Shown: positions 35,961 to 45,031 of the stretch, in pieces
Layout: each line of letters opens with the position of its first letter
Position numbering within the stretch: position 1 is the stretch's first letter
Origin: Lachnospiraceae bacterium
GTDB lineage: Bacteria > Bacillota > Clostridia > Lachnospirales > Lachnospiraceae
Length of the DNA stretch: 64,000 nt
Direction of reading: 5' to 3'
NCBI GenBank assembly: GCA_009774175.1
Contig: VSNG01000003.1
Location: 62,001-126,000 of the forward strand
The notes under the pieces: generated by a model
Database searches by the model: none
What the model was told of the DNA's origin: nothing
Seen by the model: the letters and a program-made list of their open reading frames with translations, nothing else
Made by a program: the position numbers and the translations under genes

Positions 35961-35989
35961 AGAAAAATTGCAGAAACAAAATTTTTATT

Positions 35990-36028
35990 TTAAGGTTCCG
36001 TTAAGGTAGAACCGCATTTTCTTTAAGG
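35990..36028 (+). promoter_or_regulatory. Phased TTAAGG direct repeats, likely response-regulator site
   Basis: TTAAGGT at 35990-35996 and 36001-36007 are exactly 11 bases apart, and TTAAGG recurs at 36023-36028, 22 bases further. Direct repeats on one DNA face with 11-bp steps are the usual site layout for OmpR/PhoB-class regulators. The operon downstream encodes one, so autoregulation is likely. Inference from spacing. Confidence 0.65.
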
Positions 36029-36112
36029 AGGGGGTGCTATTCTGTTATCGTAAAAGAAAAACACATACCCGTAACAATTATTTGGCGGATGCAGATAAGG
36101 AGGAAATGTGAT

Positions 36113-36898
36113 ATGTGGACCAGAGCGGAGCTGAAAGAACGGGCGAAGGCAGCACTGCACAGAAATTACTGGAAGATTGTGCTGGTGTCTTCGATCCTTT
36201 TACTGTTAGGGTGCGGATCGGGAGGATATTTCTTCCAGAAGACGCCTCATAATGCAGAGGAGCAGATTGAGGCGGAGGACACCGGCATACAGGCGGAAAT
36301 GGAAGAAGCCGGGGTGCCTGACAGAGAAATAGTTGACGGTCAGATTGAAACCTTCGACAGAATAGTAGTGATTGTTATTTTTACTATTATTTTCCTGTTT
36401 TTCTTTGTGGTGATTCTGGCGGCTGACATTTTTCTGATCAATCCCCTGGATGTGGGCGGCAAACGCTTTATGACGAAGAGTGTGGAAAATGTGGCGCAGG
36501 TGAAGGAGATCGCCTACGGGTTTGACCATTCCTATAAAAATGTGGTCAAGGTATTGTTTTACAGAGATCTTTATGTGATCCTTTGGGCATTACTGCTTAT
36601 CATACCGGGAATTGTAAAGATGTATCAGTATTACATGGTTCCCTATATTCTGACGGATAACCCGGATATGGAGTACAGAGCGGCCCTTGACAAGAGCCGG
36701 GAGATGATGGAAGGGAATAAGTGGAAAACATTTGTGCTGGGACTTTCCTTTATTCTGTGGGATTTTTTGGGCGCGCTTACCTTTGGCATCGTGGAGGTGT
36801 TTTATGTACAGCCGTACCGGCATCTGACGTTTGCAGCGCTGTACCGCGAATTAAGGGACACGGCTGCTATTAATTCGGAGGACAGATATGGCATATAG
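36113..36898 (+). CDS. DUF975 family membrane protein
   Basis: A 261-residue integral membrane protein beginning 'MWTRAELKERAKAALHRNYWK', the hallmark of DUF975, with the motif repeated later as 'DPNMEYRAALDKSREMMEGNKWKTF'-type text ('MEYRAALDKSREMMEGNKWK', about residues 182-202). Membrane helices lie near 25-42, 90-115, 150-172 and 205-230; the loop after the first is acidic. The start at 36113 follows AAGGAGG. It overlaps the response regulator by 11 bases. The family is linked to envelope stress regulons in Firmicutes; molecular role unknown. Confidence 0.88.
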   Translation: MWTRAELKERAKAALHRNYWKIVLVSSILLLLGCGSGGYFFQKTPHNAEEQIEAEDTGIQAEMEEAGVPDREIVDGQIETFDRIVVIVIFTIIFLFFFVVILAADIFLINPLDVGGKRFMTKSVENVAQVKEIAYGFDHSYKNVVKVLFYRDLYVILWALLLIIPGIVKMYQYYMVPYILTDNPDMEYRAALDKSREMMEGNKWKTFVLGLSFILWDFLGALTFGIVEVFYVQPYRHLTFAALYRELRDTAAINSEDRYGI

Positions 36899-37583
36899 AA
36901 TATTGATAGCGGACGACGAGGCGGAAATCAGGGATGTGCTTCGCCTCTATCTGGAAAAAGAAGGATACGAAGTGATAGAGGCGGCGGATGGGCTGGAAGC
37001 AGTCAGACTGATCAGGCAGGGCGGTATGGACCTGGCGATTCTGGATATCATGATGCCGGGATTAGATGGATATCGTGTGTTACGAAATATCAGAGAGACG
37101 AGTAATCTTCCGGTGATTATGCTTTCGGCAAAGGGAAGCGATTCGGATAAAATTCTGGGACTGGATCTGGGAGCGGATGATTATATTACAAAACCTTTTG
37201 TGCCGCTGGAGGCGGTGGCACGGGTAAAATCCAATTTAAGGAGATTTTATGCGCTGGGAAGCGGGGAAGACAGGGGATCGAAGGATATAACGCTTCGGGC
37301 GGGCGATCTGCGTCTGGAAACAGATTCCTGCCTGCTTTACCGGGGCGAAGAGAAAATAGAGCTGACGTCGGTGGAGTTTCGGATCATGAAGCTGTTTATG
37401 GAAAATCCCGGCAAGGTGTTTACCAGGCAGCAGATTTTTGAGGCCGGATGGGAAGAAAGCTATATGGTTTCCGACAACAGCGTGATGGTATGTATCTCAA
37501 AACTCCGGACTAAATTAAACCATGGCGGCAGGGAATATATCAGCACAATCAGAGGTCTGGGATACCGCATGGAAAAAGAGTGA
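36888..37583 (+). CDS. OmpR-family response regulator (VanR-like)
   Basis: A 231-residue two-component regulator. The receiver domain has the acidic pocket 'ADDEAE', phosphoacceptor Asp53 in 'LAILDIMMPGLDG', Ser in 'VIMLSAKG' and Lys in 'YITKPF'. The C-terminal winged helix (about 130-231) has 'LTSVEFRIMKLFMENPGKVFTRQQIFEAGWE' and 'VMVCISKLRTKLN...ISTIRGLGYRM'. It is followed after 12 bases by its sensor kinase. Its likely target includes the TTAAGG repeats at 35990-36028 ahead of this operon. Confidence 0.95.
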   Translation: MAYRILIADDEAEIRDVLRLYLEKEGYEVIEAADGLEAVRLIRQGGMDLAILDIMMPGLDGYRVLRNIRETSNLPVIMLSAKGSDSDKILGLDLGADDYITKPFVPLEAVARVKSNLRRFYALGSGEDRGSKDITLRAGDLRLETDSCLLYRGEEKIELTSVEFRIMKLFMENPGKVFTRQQIFEAGWEESYMVSDNSVMVCISKLRTKLNHGGREYISTIRGLGYRMEKE

Positions 37584-37595
37584 GGCAAAAGAGGA

Positions 37596-38747
37596 ATGAA
37601 AAGGACCGTAAAGTGGTATTTAATTCAGCGATTTTTAATTGTTCTTTTTTTTGTCTATTGGGGCGGGGTATTGATTGATCTGTTTTACCGTATGGCGCTG
37701 AATCCGGCGGTTCTCATATTTTTGGAATCGCAGCAGATAGAGATTACCGGGAACAGTGATGTTTTTGCATGGTTATTACAGGTGTTGTTTTATGTTTTGG
37801 CAGGATTTCTGCCGCCGGGCATTCGGGACTGGGTACAGGGTAAGATTAACGCAGCCATGGGGAGCAGCATGCGCATTGAGGTTACTTCTCCCCTCTACAG
37901 CGGTGTGTGGGGCGTGCTGCTTCGGATTTTGATTATAGGGGGAATCCTCGGGCTTATGATTGTCAGGCTGCTTCCTTATGGGCTGGGAGCGTTTTACTAT
38001 TCCCGGGTTGTGACGAAACAGTTCGACATTCTGCTTGCGGAGGAAAAGGAAGAGAAGAAGGCGGCGGATAAAAAGAGAAATTTGCTGCTGTCGGATATTG
38101 CGCATGACATAAAGACGCCGCTTACAACGATATGCGGGTACAGCAAGGCTCTTACCGAGGGAATCGCGCAGGAGGATAAAAGGCAGGTTTATCTCGAGAT
38201 GATTTATGCCAAGGCAATGCGGATGGACGAGCTGATTACCCTGTTATTTGAATATGTAAAGCTGGATAGCGAAGGGTTTGTTCTGCATAAGCGGCAGGAA
38301 GATTTTGCGGAGCTTGTACGGGAAATGACGGCGCTTCTCTATACGGAGTTTGAGGAAAAAAGGATGCTTCTTGTGACGGAAATCGCAGAGGAGAGGATGC
38401 TCCTTGCCATGGACAGGCTGCAGCTTGGCAGGGCTGTCACCAATCTGCTCACCAACGCGCTGCGCTACGGCAGGGAGGGCGGACGAGTTCTGGTGCGCCT
38501 GACGGATTATGAGCTTACGGTGGCGGACGAGGGGGAACCTGTTGATCCCGCCTTTGCGGCGCATATTTTCGAGCCCTTTGCCAGAGGAGATAAGGCCCGG
38601 ACTTCTCAGGGAGGCAGCGGGCTTGGGCTTGGCATTGCCAGAAAAATAGTGGAAATGCACGGCGGAAGCCTTTCTTTAAATCTGAATGCGGAGGGAGGCT
38701 ATACGAAAGCTTTTCAGATCAGTTTTATTGATCATGAGGGAGACTGA
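37596..38747 (+). CDS. Sensor histidine kinase (VanS-like)
   Basis: A 383-residue membrane kinase: two N-terminal transmembrane helices (about 10-28 and 105-128) bracketing a short outer loop, then the dimerisation domain with His170 in 'LLSDIAHDIKTPLTTICGYSKAL', and a HATPase domain with the N-box 'LGRAVTNLLTNALRYG', G1 'VADEGEPV' and G2 'GSGLGLGIARKIVEMHGG'. The small outer loop suggests sensing at or within the membrane, as in antibiotic-sensing kinases. Pairs with the regulator directly upstream. Confidence 0.94.
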   Translation: MKRTVKWYLIQRFLIVLFFVYWGGVLIDLFYRMALNPAVLIFLESQQIEITGNSDVFAWLLQVLFYVLAGFLPPGIRDWVQGKINAAMGSSMRIEVTSPLYSGVWGVLLRILIIGGILGLMIVRLLPYGLGAFYYSRVVTKQFDILLAEEKEEKKAADKKRNLLLSDIAHDIKTPLTTICGYSKALTEGIAQEDKRQVYLEMIYAKAMRMDELITLLFEYVKLDSEGFVLHKRQEDFAELVREMTALLYTEFEEKRMLLVTEIAEERMLLAMDRLQLGRAVTNLLTNALRYGREGGRVLVRLTDYELTVADEGEPVDPAFAAHIFEPFARGDKARTSQGGSGLGLGIARKIVEMHGGSLSLNLNAEGGYTKAFQISFIDHEGD

Positions 38748-38807
38748 ATTTGCCGGCGGACGGCGGCATATACATGTTAGAGAAAAGGTAATTTCGGGTG
38801 TCCGCCT

Positions 38808-39512
38808 ATGAATAGGGAAAATAAATTGATTAGGGCTGTTATTGTGCTTGCGGGTATTCTTCTTGCAGGCGGTTTTTTGCCGGTAAGAAGCGGCGTGTTT
38901 GCCGATACGGCTGAATATATGGCCTGCCTTTGGGAAAAGGAGGAGACTGTGGACAGTCCCAGGAAAATAGCGCTGACCTTCGACGACGGGCCCCATCCTT
39001 ACTATACCCAACAGCTTCTGGATGGGCTTAAGGAGCGTGGGGCCAGGGCTACCTTTTTTGTAATGGGAAAGCAGGCGGAGGCTTATCCGGAGCTTGTTTT
39101 GCGGATGCAGGAAGAAGGACATCTGATCGGGAATCATACCTACAGCCATGTGCAGCTGAATAAGAAAAACAGAGAGAGCTTTAAGGAGGAACTGGTCAGG
39201 ACAAACGAGCTGCTTCTGGGGATTACGGGAGAAGAACCGCAGTATGTGCGTCCGCCGTACGGAAGCTGGGATAAAAGCTTTGAGTCGGAGCTTATGATGA
39301 TTCCGGTGCTCTGGACAATCGATCCCATGGACTGGTGCAGCAGCGACGTGAACGGGATCGTACGAAAGGTTACGAAAAAGGCGGAGGATAACGCCGTTAT
39401 TCTGATGCACGACGAATATAAGTCCAGCGTTACGGCAGCCCTTGAAATTGTGGATGTTCTGCAAAAGCAGGGGTATGAGTTTGTGACGGTGGATGAGATT
39501 CTTTTTGATTAG
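38808..39512 (+). CDS. Polysaccharide deacetylase (NodB domain), membrane-anchored or secreted
   Basis: A 234-residue carbohydrate esterase family 4 protein. An N-terminal hydrophobic segment (about 8-28) is followed by the NodB fold: Asp59/Asp60 in 'LTFDDGPHP', metal ligands His110 and His114 in 'GNHTYSH', 'RPPYGSWD', 'TIDPMDWCS' and 'VILMHDEY'. It would deacetylate peptidoglycan or another N-acetylglucosamine polymer, a known route to lysozyme resistance. It follows the sensor kinase by about 60 bases and probably belongs to the same envelope operon. No better start than 38808 is apparent. Confidence 0.92.
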   Translation: MNRENKLIRAVIVLAGILLAGGFLPVRSGVFADTAEYMACLWEKEETVDSPRKIALTFDDGPHPYYTQQLLDGLKERGARATFFVMGKQAEAYPELVLRMQEEGHLIGNHTYSHVQLNKKNRESFKEELVRTNELLLGITGEEPQYVRPPYGSWDKSFESELMMIPVLWTIDPMDWCSSDVNGIVRKVTKKAEDNAVILMHDEYKSSVTAALEIVDVLQKQGYEFVTVDEILFD

Positions 39513-39568
39513 AAATCTGGCTGCCAGCTCAGCACGCGCCATTTGCAGAAACGTTGAAAATAATGGGA

Positions 39569-39598
39569 TTGGACTTTTTTTACGTTATATAGTACAAT
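39569..39598 (+). promoter_or_regulatory. Promoter of the DUF5722 gene
   Basis: TTGGAC (39569-39574) and TACAAT (39593-39598), 18 bases apart, 65 bases before the start codon, show that the gene is transcribed separately from the deacetylase operon. Confidence 0.55.
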
Positions 39599-39662
39599 GA
39601 GCGGGGTGGGAGATAGACGGCGGACAAGGGCCGTCAGGATAAAAAAGGGAAAAAGGTTATAG

Positions 39663-41534
39663 ATGAAAAACGGAAAAAAGAAAGAAAAGGGCTCCGTAAA
39701 CTGGAAGAAACGTTGGATTATCGTCGGCGTCGGCATGGTGATTCTGGCGCTTGGCAGCGGGTATGCCGGGTATGCCGTGCAGCAGCATCTTGATTTGCAG
39801 GCTTTGGAGAGCGCGGCAGTGGAGGCTATGGTACATACGGAGGCTGTAAGGCTGGCCGAGTACAGCAAAACCCAGCACAGAAAGGACAGCGTCAGGCAGA
39901 ATGCCGGTAAGGATACGACGCAGGCGCTGGTGGATGCGGCCCGCTATATGCTGGAGGGCATAAAGAACAGACCGAGGGAGGTAGAGGTCACGCCGGAAAA
40001 CGCGGCTGATTTTGCCACCATTGAAAGCTGCAAGATCAACCCGGAGACGGGCAAGATTGACGTGACCATGAAAGCGAAGGATCTGGCTGTCAGCGACGAC
40101 GGCTATTACTATCTCTTTGAGGAAAAGGCTTACCAGTCCGCCCTGACTGGCAGCGAGTACATAATTGAAGATCAGAAGGATGTGAATTTGACCTTTTCGG
40201 TCAATTTAAATTATAATACGGCCAGTTCCAGACTCTTTTCCAAATTTGTGGTGGCCGTAAAGAAAAACGGATCTTTTCTGGCGATCACCAAGCCCCACTA
40301 TATCACGAACCCGGAAGCTTTGGCAAAATACAGTCTCTCTTTTGGCAATACGACCTCCAAGAAGGGGCTTCTTGTAGACCCGGAAAAGCTGCAAAGCACG
40401 GAGCTGGACGATCTGGGTGTGAGGCATGCCGCCTATAATATTCCTCTGAGCAGGATTCTGGGACAGACGACCAATGAACATTACCCTACGGTTTACTATA
40501 CTTATAACGGAAGAAATTATGCTTTTAACGGGCAGATTATTGCGGAGTACGATTACATTTTTACTTCCCTGACAAACAGGGGGATTACAACAACAGCCAT
40601 TATTTTAAATGATCATTCCGCCCATCCCGAGCTGATTCATCCCAAAGCGCGTTCCGGCGGACATGCTCCTTATTTTGCCTTTAACGCGGCGGACGAGGAG
40701 GGCGTTGAATGTATCGCGGCGGTGGCGTCCTTTCTGGCCAGCCGTTATTCCGGCACCGGCCACGGCAAGGTGGTAAACTGGGTGATCGGAAATGAGATCA
40801 ACGCCAGAAGCGAGTGGAATCATATCGAGCACATGGATACGGCGTCCTATGTGGACGAGTACGCCAGAGCGTTCCGCGTTTTCTACAATGCGATTTTAAG
40901 CATCAATAGCAGCGCAAGAGTATACATATCGCTGGATCAGCAGTGGGGAAAGAGTCTCTATTCCAAGAACGGATACGGTTCCAAGGAGATTCTTGACGAA
41001 TTTAACCGCAATTTAAAGGCGGAAGGAAATATCGACTGGGCGCTGGCCCAGCATCCATACAACTATCCGCTGACCAGTGCAAAGGCGTGGAGTTCCAGCG
41101 GAAAAGCCGGCTCCTATGTGCAGGAGGGTGAAAATACACCTGTTATTACAATTAAAAACCTTCATGTGCTGACGGATTATTTACAGAAGCCGGAGATGCG
41201 CACGGAAGACGGAGAGGTGCGGCATCTGATTTTAAGCGAGATGGGGTATACCTCCTCTCAGGGGCAGGAGCTGCAGGCGGCTTCTTTCGTGTATGCCTAT
41301 AAGGTAATCGAGGCGAATCAGTATGTGGACAGCATGCTTTTCTCGAGGGAGACGGACGCGCCTTCGGAAGTGGCGCAGGGGCTTGCGCTTGGAATCTGCA
41401 CGCTGGGCGGCGGCCGGAAATCCATTTATGAGGCGTACAAGTATGTGGATACCCCGGAGTCGGCCAAATATACAGATTTTGCCTTGCAGGTGATCGGTAT
41501 TTCAAACTGGAATGAAGTGATCAGGAAACATTGA
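39663..41534 (+). CDS. DUF5722 domain protein, extracellular glycoside hydrolase-like
   Basis: A 623-residue protein with an N-terminal membrane anchor (about residues 18-38) and a large outer part. Residues about 110-230 form a beta domain ('INPETGKIDVTMKAKDLAVSDDGYYYLFE'). The rest looks like a TIM barrel with 'VNWVIGNEINARSEW' (candidate acid/base Glu) and 'LILSEMGYTSSQG' (candidate nucleophile Glu), the arrangement of clan GH-A glycosidases. The DUF5722 label is from memory of Lachnospiraceae proteins with this text. Substrate unknown; proximity to the deacetylase suggests a surface or wall glycan. Confidence 0.82.
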   Translation: MKNGKKKEKGSVNWKKRWIIVGVGMVILALGSGYAGYAVQQHLDLQALESAAVEAMVHTEAVRLAEYSKTQHRKDSVRQNAGKDTTQALVDAARYMLEGIKNRPREVEVTPENAADFATIESCKINPETGKIDVTMKAKDLAVSDDGYYYLFEEKAYQSALTGSEYIIEDQKDVNLTFSVNLNYNTASSRLFSKFVVAVKKNGSFLAITKPHYITNPEALAKYSLSFGNTTSKKGLLVDPEKLQSTELDDLGVRHAAYNIPLSRILGQTTNEHYPTVYYTYNGRNYAFNGQIIAEYDYIFTSLTNRGITTTAIILNDHSAHPELIHPKARSGGHAPYFAFNAADEEGVECIAAVASFLASRYSGTGHGKVVNWVIGNEINARSEWNHIEHMDTASYVDEYARAFRVFYNAILSINSSARVYISLDQQWGKSLYSKNGYGSKEILDEFNRNLKAEGNIDWALAQHPYNYPLTSAKAWSSSGKAGSYVQEGENTPVITIKNLHVLTDYLQKPEMRTEDGEVRHLILSEMGYTSSQGQELQAASFVYAYKVIEANQYVDSMLFSRETDAPSEVAQGLALGICTLGGGRKSIYEAYKYVDTPESAKYTDFALQVIGISNWNEVIRKH

Positions 41535-41572
41535 CGGAACAGAAAAAATCGGGCACAGAGTAAACTGTGCCG

Positions 41573-42088
41573 TCAAAATAACTCAGAAACCAGAAATTGA
41601 TAGACGCTTTGGCTTTTGGCCTGCCAGTTGGCGCAGATGGCGGAGGCGGTGTCTTCATCGGGGACGGACAGGGTGATATCCACCACTGTCACGTCCTTTT
41701 CTTTTACGACAAGACGGGCCTCGTATTCCCCGGAGGTGGATTTGTAGTAGTCCGCCCGGACGGCGGACTCGCTGCGCATGTCCATCTCATGATCGGCAAA
41801 AAAGGCGGCGATATCCTCTTTGATGGGATCGCCTATGCGGTTGCCAAAGTAGGCCAGCGTGTCTTTGCCTTCCATCGTAATTTCCAGATAGGTACGGTTG
41901 CGCAGAGATTTTGCCTGAATCAGCTCCGCGTCGATCAGTTCCGCGATGACCTGCTGTAAGGTCAGGAAGTTTGTGTAATCGCGGCCCAGAATGAAATCGC
42001 CTATCTGCGCTTTGGTAAGCGGAAAGGTGACACGGTCCAGCATGTAGAGGGTAATCAGTTTATAAAGTGTTAAAGGATCCTGAGTCAT
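41573..42088 (-). CDS. DUF4364 family protein (winged-helix-like)
   Basis: A 171-residue cytoplasmic protein starting at 42088 behind GGAG. The N-terminal half (MTQDPLTLYKLITLYMLDRVTFPLTKAQIGDFIL..., 'FLTLQQVIAELIDAELIQAKSLRNRTYLEITMEGKDTLAYF') has the pattern of a PadR-like winged helix, the C-terminal half 'EYEARLVVKEKDVTVVDITLSVPDEDTASAICANW' is the DUF4364 part. It may be a transcription regulator, but no ligand or operator is known to me. It lies 13 bases downstream of the malic enzyme gene in one operon. Confidence 0.88.
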   Translation of the reverse strand: MTQDPLTLYKLITLYMLDRVTFPLTKAQIGDFILGRDYTNFLTLQQVIAELIDAELIQAKSLRNRTYLEITMEGKDTLAYFGNRIGDPIKEDIAAFFADHEMDMRSESAVRADYYKSTSGEYEARLVVKEKDVTVVDITLSVPDEDTASAICANWQAKSQSVYQFLVSELF

Positions 42089-42101
42089 GGCGTCTCCTGT
42101 T

Positions 42102-43250
42102 TTATATATGGGATTTAACGGCCTCGGCCACCACTTCCGCAACCTTGGGATCGAAAGCCTCCGGCATGATGTTGTCTTCATTTAACTGGTCTTCGGGTAC
42201 GAGGTTTGCGATGGCAAGCGCCGCGGCAAGCTTCATTTCCTCAGTAATCTGTTTTGCGCGGCCCTCCAGGGCGCCTTTGAAGATGCCGGGGAAGGCTACC
42301 ACGTTGTTGACCTGATTGGGGAAATCGGAACGGCCTGTGCCGACTACCCGCGCGCCGGCGGCTTTGGCCGCGTCAGGCATGATTTCCGGAACCGGATTGG
42401 CCATGGCAAAAAGGATAGAATCCTGATTCATGGAGGATACCATATCAGGTGTTACAATATTGGGAGCGGATACGCCCACAAAGATATCCGCGCCTTTTAA
42501 GGCGTCGGCAAGCGTTCCCTTTTCTCCGTTCGGATTGGTTACTTCGGTCATTTTCTGCTGCATCCAGTTCAAACCCTGTGTGTCTTTGCCAACGATACCG
42601 ACTTTGTCGCACATGATTACATTGGTGAAGCCGTAGGTCAGGAGAAGCTTTGTGATGGCCACGCCTGCGCTGCCTGCGCCGTTTACAACCACCTTGCAGT
42701 CTTCTTTGTTTTTGCCGACAACCTTTAAGCCGTTGATGATGCCGGCAAGCACTACGATGGCGGTGCCGTGCTGATCATCGTGGAAGACAGGGATGTTAAG
42801 AGAGGCCTTTAACCGTTCCTCAATTTCGAAACAGCGGGGGGCGCTGATATCTTCCAGATTGATGCCGCCAAAACCGGGAGCCAGATAAGTTACGGCTTTT
42901 ATGATTTCCTCGGTATCCTGTGTGTCAAGACAGATGGGCACGGCGTTGACGCCGCCAAATTCTTTGAACAGTACCGCTTTCCCCTCCATAACGGGCATGG
43001 CGGCATAGGGGCCGATATTTCCAAGGCCCAGTACGGCGCTGCCGTCCGATACCACGGCCACGGTGTTGGATTTCCATGTATAGGTGTAGGCCGCTTCCGC
43101 ATTTTCGGCAATTACCTTGCAGGGCTCCGCCACGCCGGGGGTGTAGGCGAGGGAGAGATCCTCGCGGGTTTTGACGGGGGTTTTGGAAACGGTTTCCAGT
43201 TTGCCGCGCCATTTTTCATGTAACATAAGCGCCTTTTCATTGGTTGTCAT
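42102..43250 (-). CDS. NAD(P)-dependent malic enzyme
   Basis: A 382-residue short bacterial malic enzyme (oxidative decarboxylation of malate to pyruvate) without the phosphotransacetylase extension. Key blocks: 'SLAYTPGVAEPCKVI' with the catalytic Tyr, 'VAVVSDGSAVLGLGNIGPYAAMPVMEGKAVLFKEFGGVNAVPICLDT' with the catalytic Lys, metal site 'NLEDISAPRCFEIEERL' and 'FHDDQHGTAIV', and the dinucleotide loop 'VVNGAGSAGVAITKLL'. The start at 43250 is near 'TTNEKALMLHEKWRGKLE', the usual N-terminus. Transcribed divergently from rho. Confidence 0.95.
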   Translation of the reverse strand: MTTNEKALMLHEKWRGKLETVSKTPVKTREDLSLAYTPGVAEPCKVIAENAEAAYTYTWKSNTVAVVSDGSAVLGLGNIGPYAAMPVMEGKAVLFKEFGGVNAVPICLDTQDTEEIIKAVTYLAPGFGGINLEDISAPRCFEIEERLKASLNIPVFHDDQHGTAIVVLAGIINGLKVVGKNKEDCKVVVNGAGSAGVAITKLLLTYGFTNVIMCDKVGIVGKDTQGLNWMQQKMTEVTNPNGEKGTLADALKGADIFVGVSAPNIVTPDMVSSMNQDSILFAMANPVPEIMPDAAKAAGARVVGTGRSDFPNQVNNVVAFPGIFKGALEGRAKQITEEMKLAAALAIANLVPEDQLNEDNIMPEAFDPKVAEVVAEAVKSHI

Positions 43251-43494
43251 ATGGATACCTCGCTTTTTCTTAGTCTATAGCATATCTTATAGTATTTGGA
43301 ATTTCTCTGCAATATCCTCTTGCTGAAAAAATACTTCCTATTTTTAAAAAGATGGTGTATAATGTACAAATACAAGTTGGAAAATCATTTTCTGAGTCGT
43401 ATCAGGCGCGAAATCCCTTGACGAAAGAACAGATAAGATATAGGAAAGCATCAGACACAAGTTATGATAATAATACAACCCCCGGGAGGAATTT

Positions 43495-44856
43495 ATGAGA
43501 GAAAAGTATGAATCGCTGGCGCTTGCGGATTTAAAGGAGATTGCGAAAGCCAGAGGAATTAAAGGCACCTCAACCATGAAAAAGGCGCAGATTGTGGAGG
43601 CGATGCTTAAAGAGGATGAAAAGGACAAGGCGGCCGGTAAAGAAGTGGCCGTCAAATCTGTAGCGCCGGCGGGCACGCCTGCCAGGAGAACAGAGTCCGC
43701 GGAGGAGGAGAAGTTTCCTTCGGAGCTGGACAGCGGCGTTACGGCCAGAGGAATTTTGGAGGTCATGAGCGACGGTTTCGGTTTTATCCGCTGTGAGAAT
43801 TATCTGCCCGGTGAGAACGACGTTTATGTGGCGCCCAGCCAGATTCGCCGTTTCGGCCTGAAAACGGGAGATATTCTGGAAGGCAATACAAGGATTAAAA
43901 CACAGAACGAGAAGTTCAGCGCGCTTTTGTATGTAAAGTCCATCAACGGGTATGCGCCGGATGTGGCGGCGCGCAGGGTGAATTTCGAGGATATGACGCC
44001 GATATTCCCCGACGAACGGTTAAAGCTTGAGACAACCGGCTCTTCGATTGCCATGCGGATTATGGATCTGATCAGCCCCGTCGGTAAGGGACAGAGGGGT
44101 ATGATTGTGTCGCCGCCAAAGGCCGGTAAGACGACCCTGCTTAAGGAAGTGGCAAAATCCATCACCAGAACCGCGCCGGACGCCCATCTGATTATTTTGC
44201 TGATTGACGAGCGTCCCGAGGAAGTGACGGATATCAAGGAAGCTATCGAAGGCCCCAATGTGGAGGTTATTTACTCTACCTTTGACGAACTGCCCGAGCA
44301 CCATAAGAGAGTGTCGGAGATGGTAATTGAGCGCGCCAAGCGTCTGGTGGAGCATAAAAAGGACGTAGTAATCCTTTTGGACAGCATTACGCGTCTGACC
44401 AGGGCGTATAATCTGGTGGTGCCCCCCAGCGGCCGTACGCTTTCCGGCGGTCTTGACCCGGCGGCGTTACATATGCCCAAGCGGTTTTTCGGCGCGGCCC
44501 GCAATATGCGCGAGGGCGGAAGCCTGACGATTCTGGCTACGGCGCTGGTGGAGACGGGAAGCAAGATGGACGACGTGGTTTACGAGGAGTTTAAGGGCAC
44601 CGGCAATATGGAGATGGTGCTTGACAGAAAGCTTTCCGAAAAGAGAGTATTTCCGGCCATTGACATTCCGAAATCCAGTACCAGAAGAGAGGATCTGCTC
44701 TTAAATACCGACGAGCTGGAGGCTATCAATATTATCCGGAAGGCGCTTAACGGCATGAAGGCGGAAGAGGCTGCGGAGCGTGTGGTGGATATGTTCACAA
44801 AGACCAGAAATAATCAGGAATTTGTGAACATGGTCAAAAAGATGAAGTTCATATAA
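43495..44856 (+). CDS. rho: Transcription termination factor Rho
   Basis: A 453-residue RNA-dependent helicase that ends transcription. It has the N-terminal helical domain (residues 1-40, 'SLALADLKEIAKARGIKG'), a short basic/acidic linker, the OB-fold RNA site ('GILEVMSDGFGFIRCENYLPGENDVYVAPSQIRRFGL') and the RecA-like motor with 'SPPKAGKTTLLKE' (about 204-216), 'LLIDERPEEVTD', the Q-loop and the R-loop 'DSITRLTRAYNLVVPPSGRTLSGGLD'. A TATAAT lies at 43358-43363 and a GGGAGG site before the ATG. The linker is short, unlike the insert-bearing Rho of some Clostridia. Confidence 0.98.
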   Translation: MREKYESLALADLKEIAKARGIKGTSTMKKAQIVEAMLKEDEKDKAAGKEVAVKSVAPAGTPARRTESAEEEKFPSELDSGVTARGILEVMSDGFGFIRCENYLPGENDVYVAPSQIRRFGLKTGDILEGNTRIKTQNEKFSALLYVKSINGYAPDVAARRVNFEDMTPIFPDERLKLETTGSSIAMRIMDLISPVGKGQRGMIVSPPKAGKTTLLKEVAKSITRTAPDAHLIILLIDERPEEVTDIKEAIEGPNVEVIYSTFDELPEHHKRVSEMVIERAKRLVEHKKDVVILLDSITRLTRAYNLVVPPSGRTLSGGLDPAALHMPKRFFGAARNMREGGSLTILATALVETGSKMDDVVYEEFKGTGNMEMVLDRKLSEKRVFPAIDIPKSSTRREDLLLNTDELEAINIIRKALNGMKAEEAAERVVDMFTKTRNNQEFVNMVKKMKFI

Positions 44857-44873
44857 ATAATGTAAAAAAAGGC

Positions 44874-44902
44874 TTGCATACCCGAAAATCCTATGCTACA
44901 AT
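44874..44902 (+). promoter_or_regulatory. Promoter of rpmE
   Basis: TTGCAT (44874-44879) and TACAAT (44897-44902) with a 17-base spacer; transcription would begin just before the first hairpin of the rpmE leader. Confidence 0.6.
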
Positions 44903-44909
44903 GTAAAAG

Positions 44910-45001
44910 CTGTCGGTCTACGACAGTTTTTGAGTGATGAAAGAGGAGAAGTTGAAAGAACGATATTCTTTCAACAGCAGATTTACGCGCAGGGCGTAAA
45001 T
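44910..45001 (+). ncRNA. Structured rpmE leader, candidate L31 autoregulatory RNA
   Basis: Three hairpins follow the promoter: CTGTCG-GTCTA-CGACAG with a T5 tail (44910-44931), GTTGAAAGAA-CGATA-TTCTTTCAAC (44951-44975) and ATTTACGC/GCGTAAAT (44981-45001), ending just before the AAAGGAG of rpmE. Leaders bound by L31 are known in Firmicutes. The first hairpin could instead be the rho terminator, or act as an attenuator. Confidence 0.6.
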
Positions 45002-45031
45002 TCGCAGGCTGAGAAAGGAGTATATATAGCG

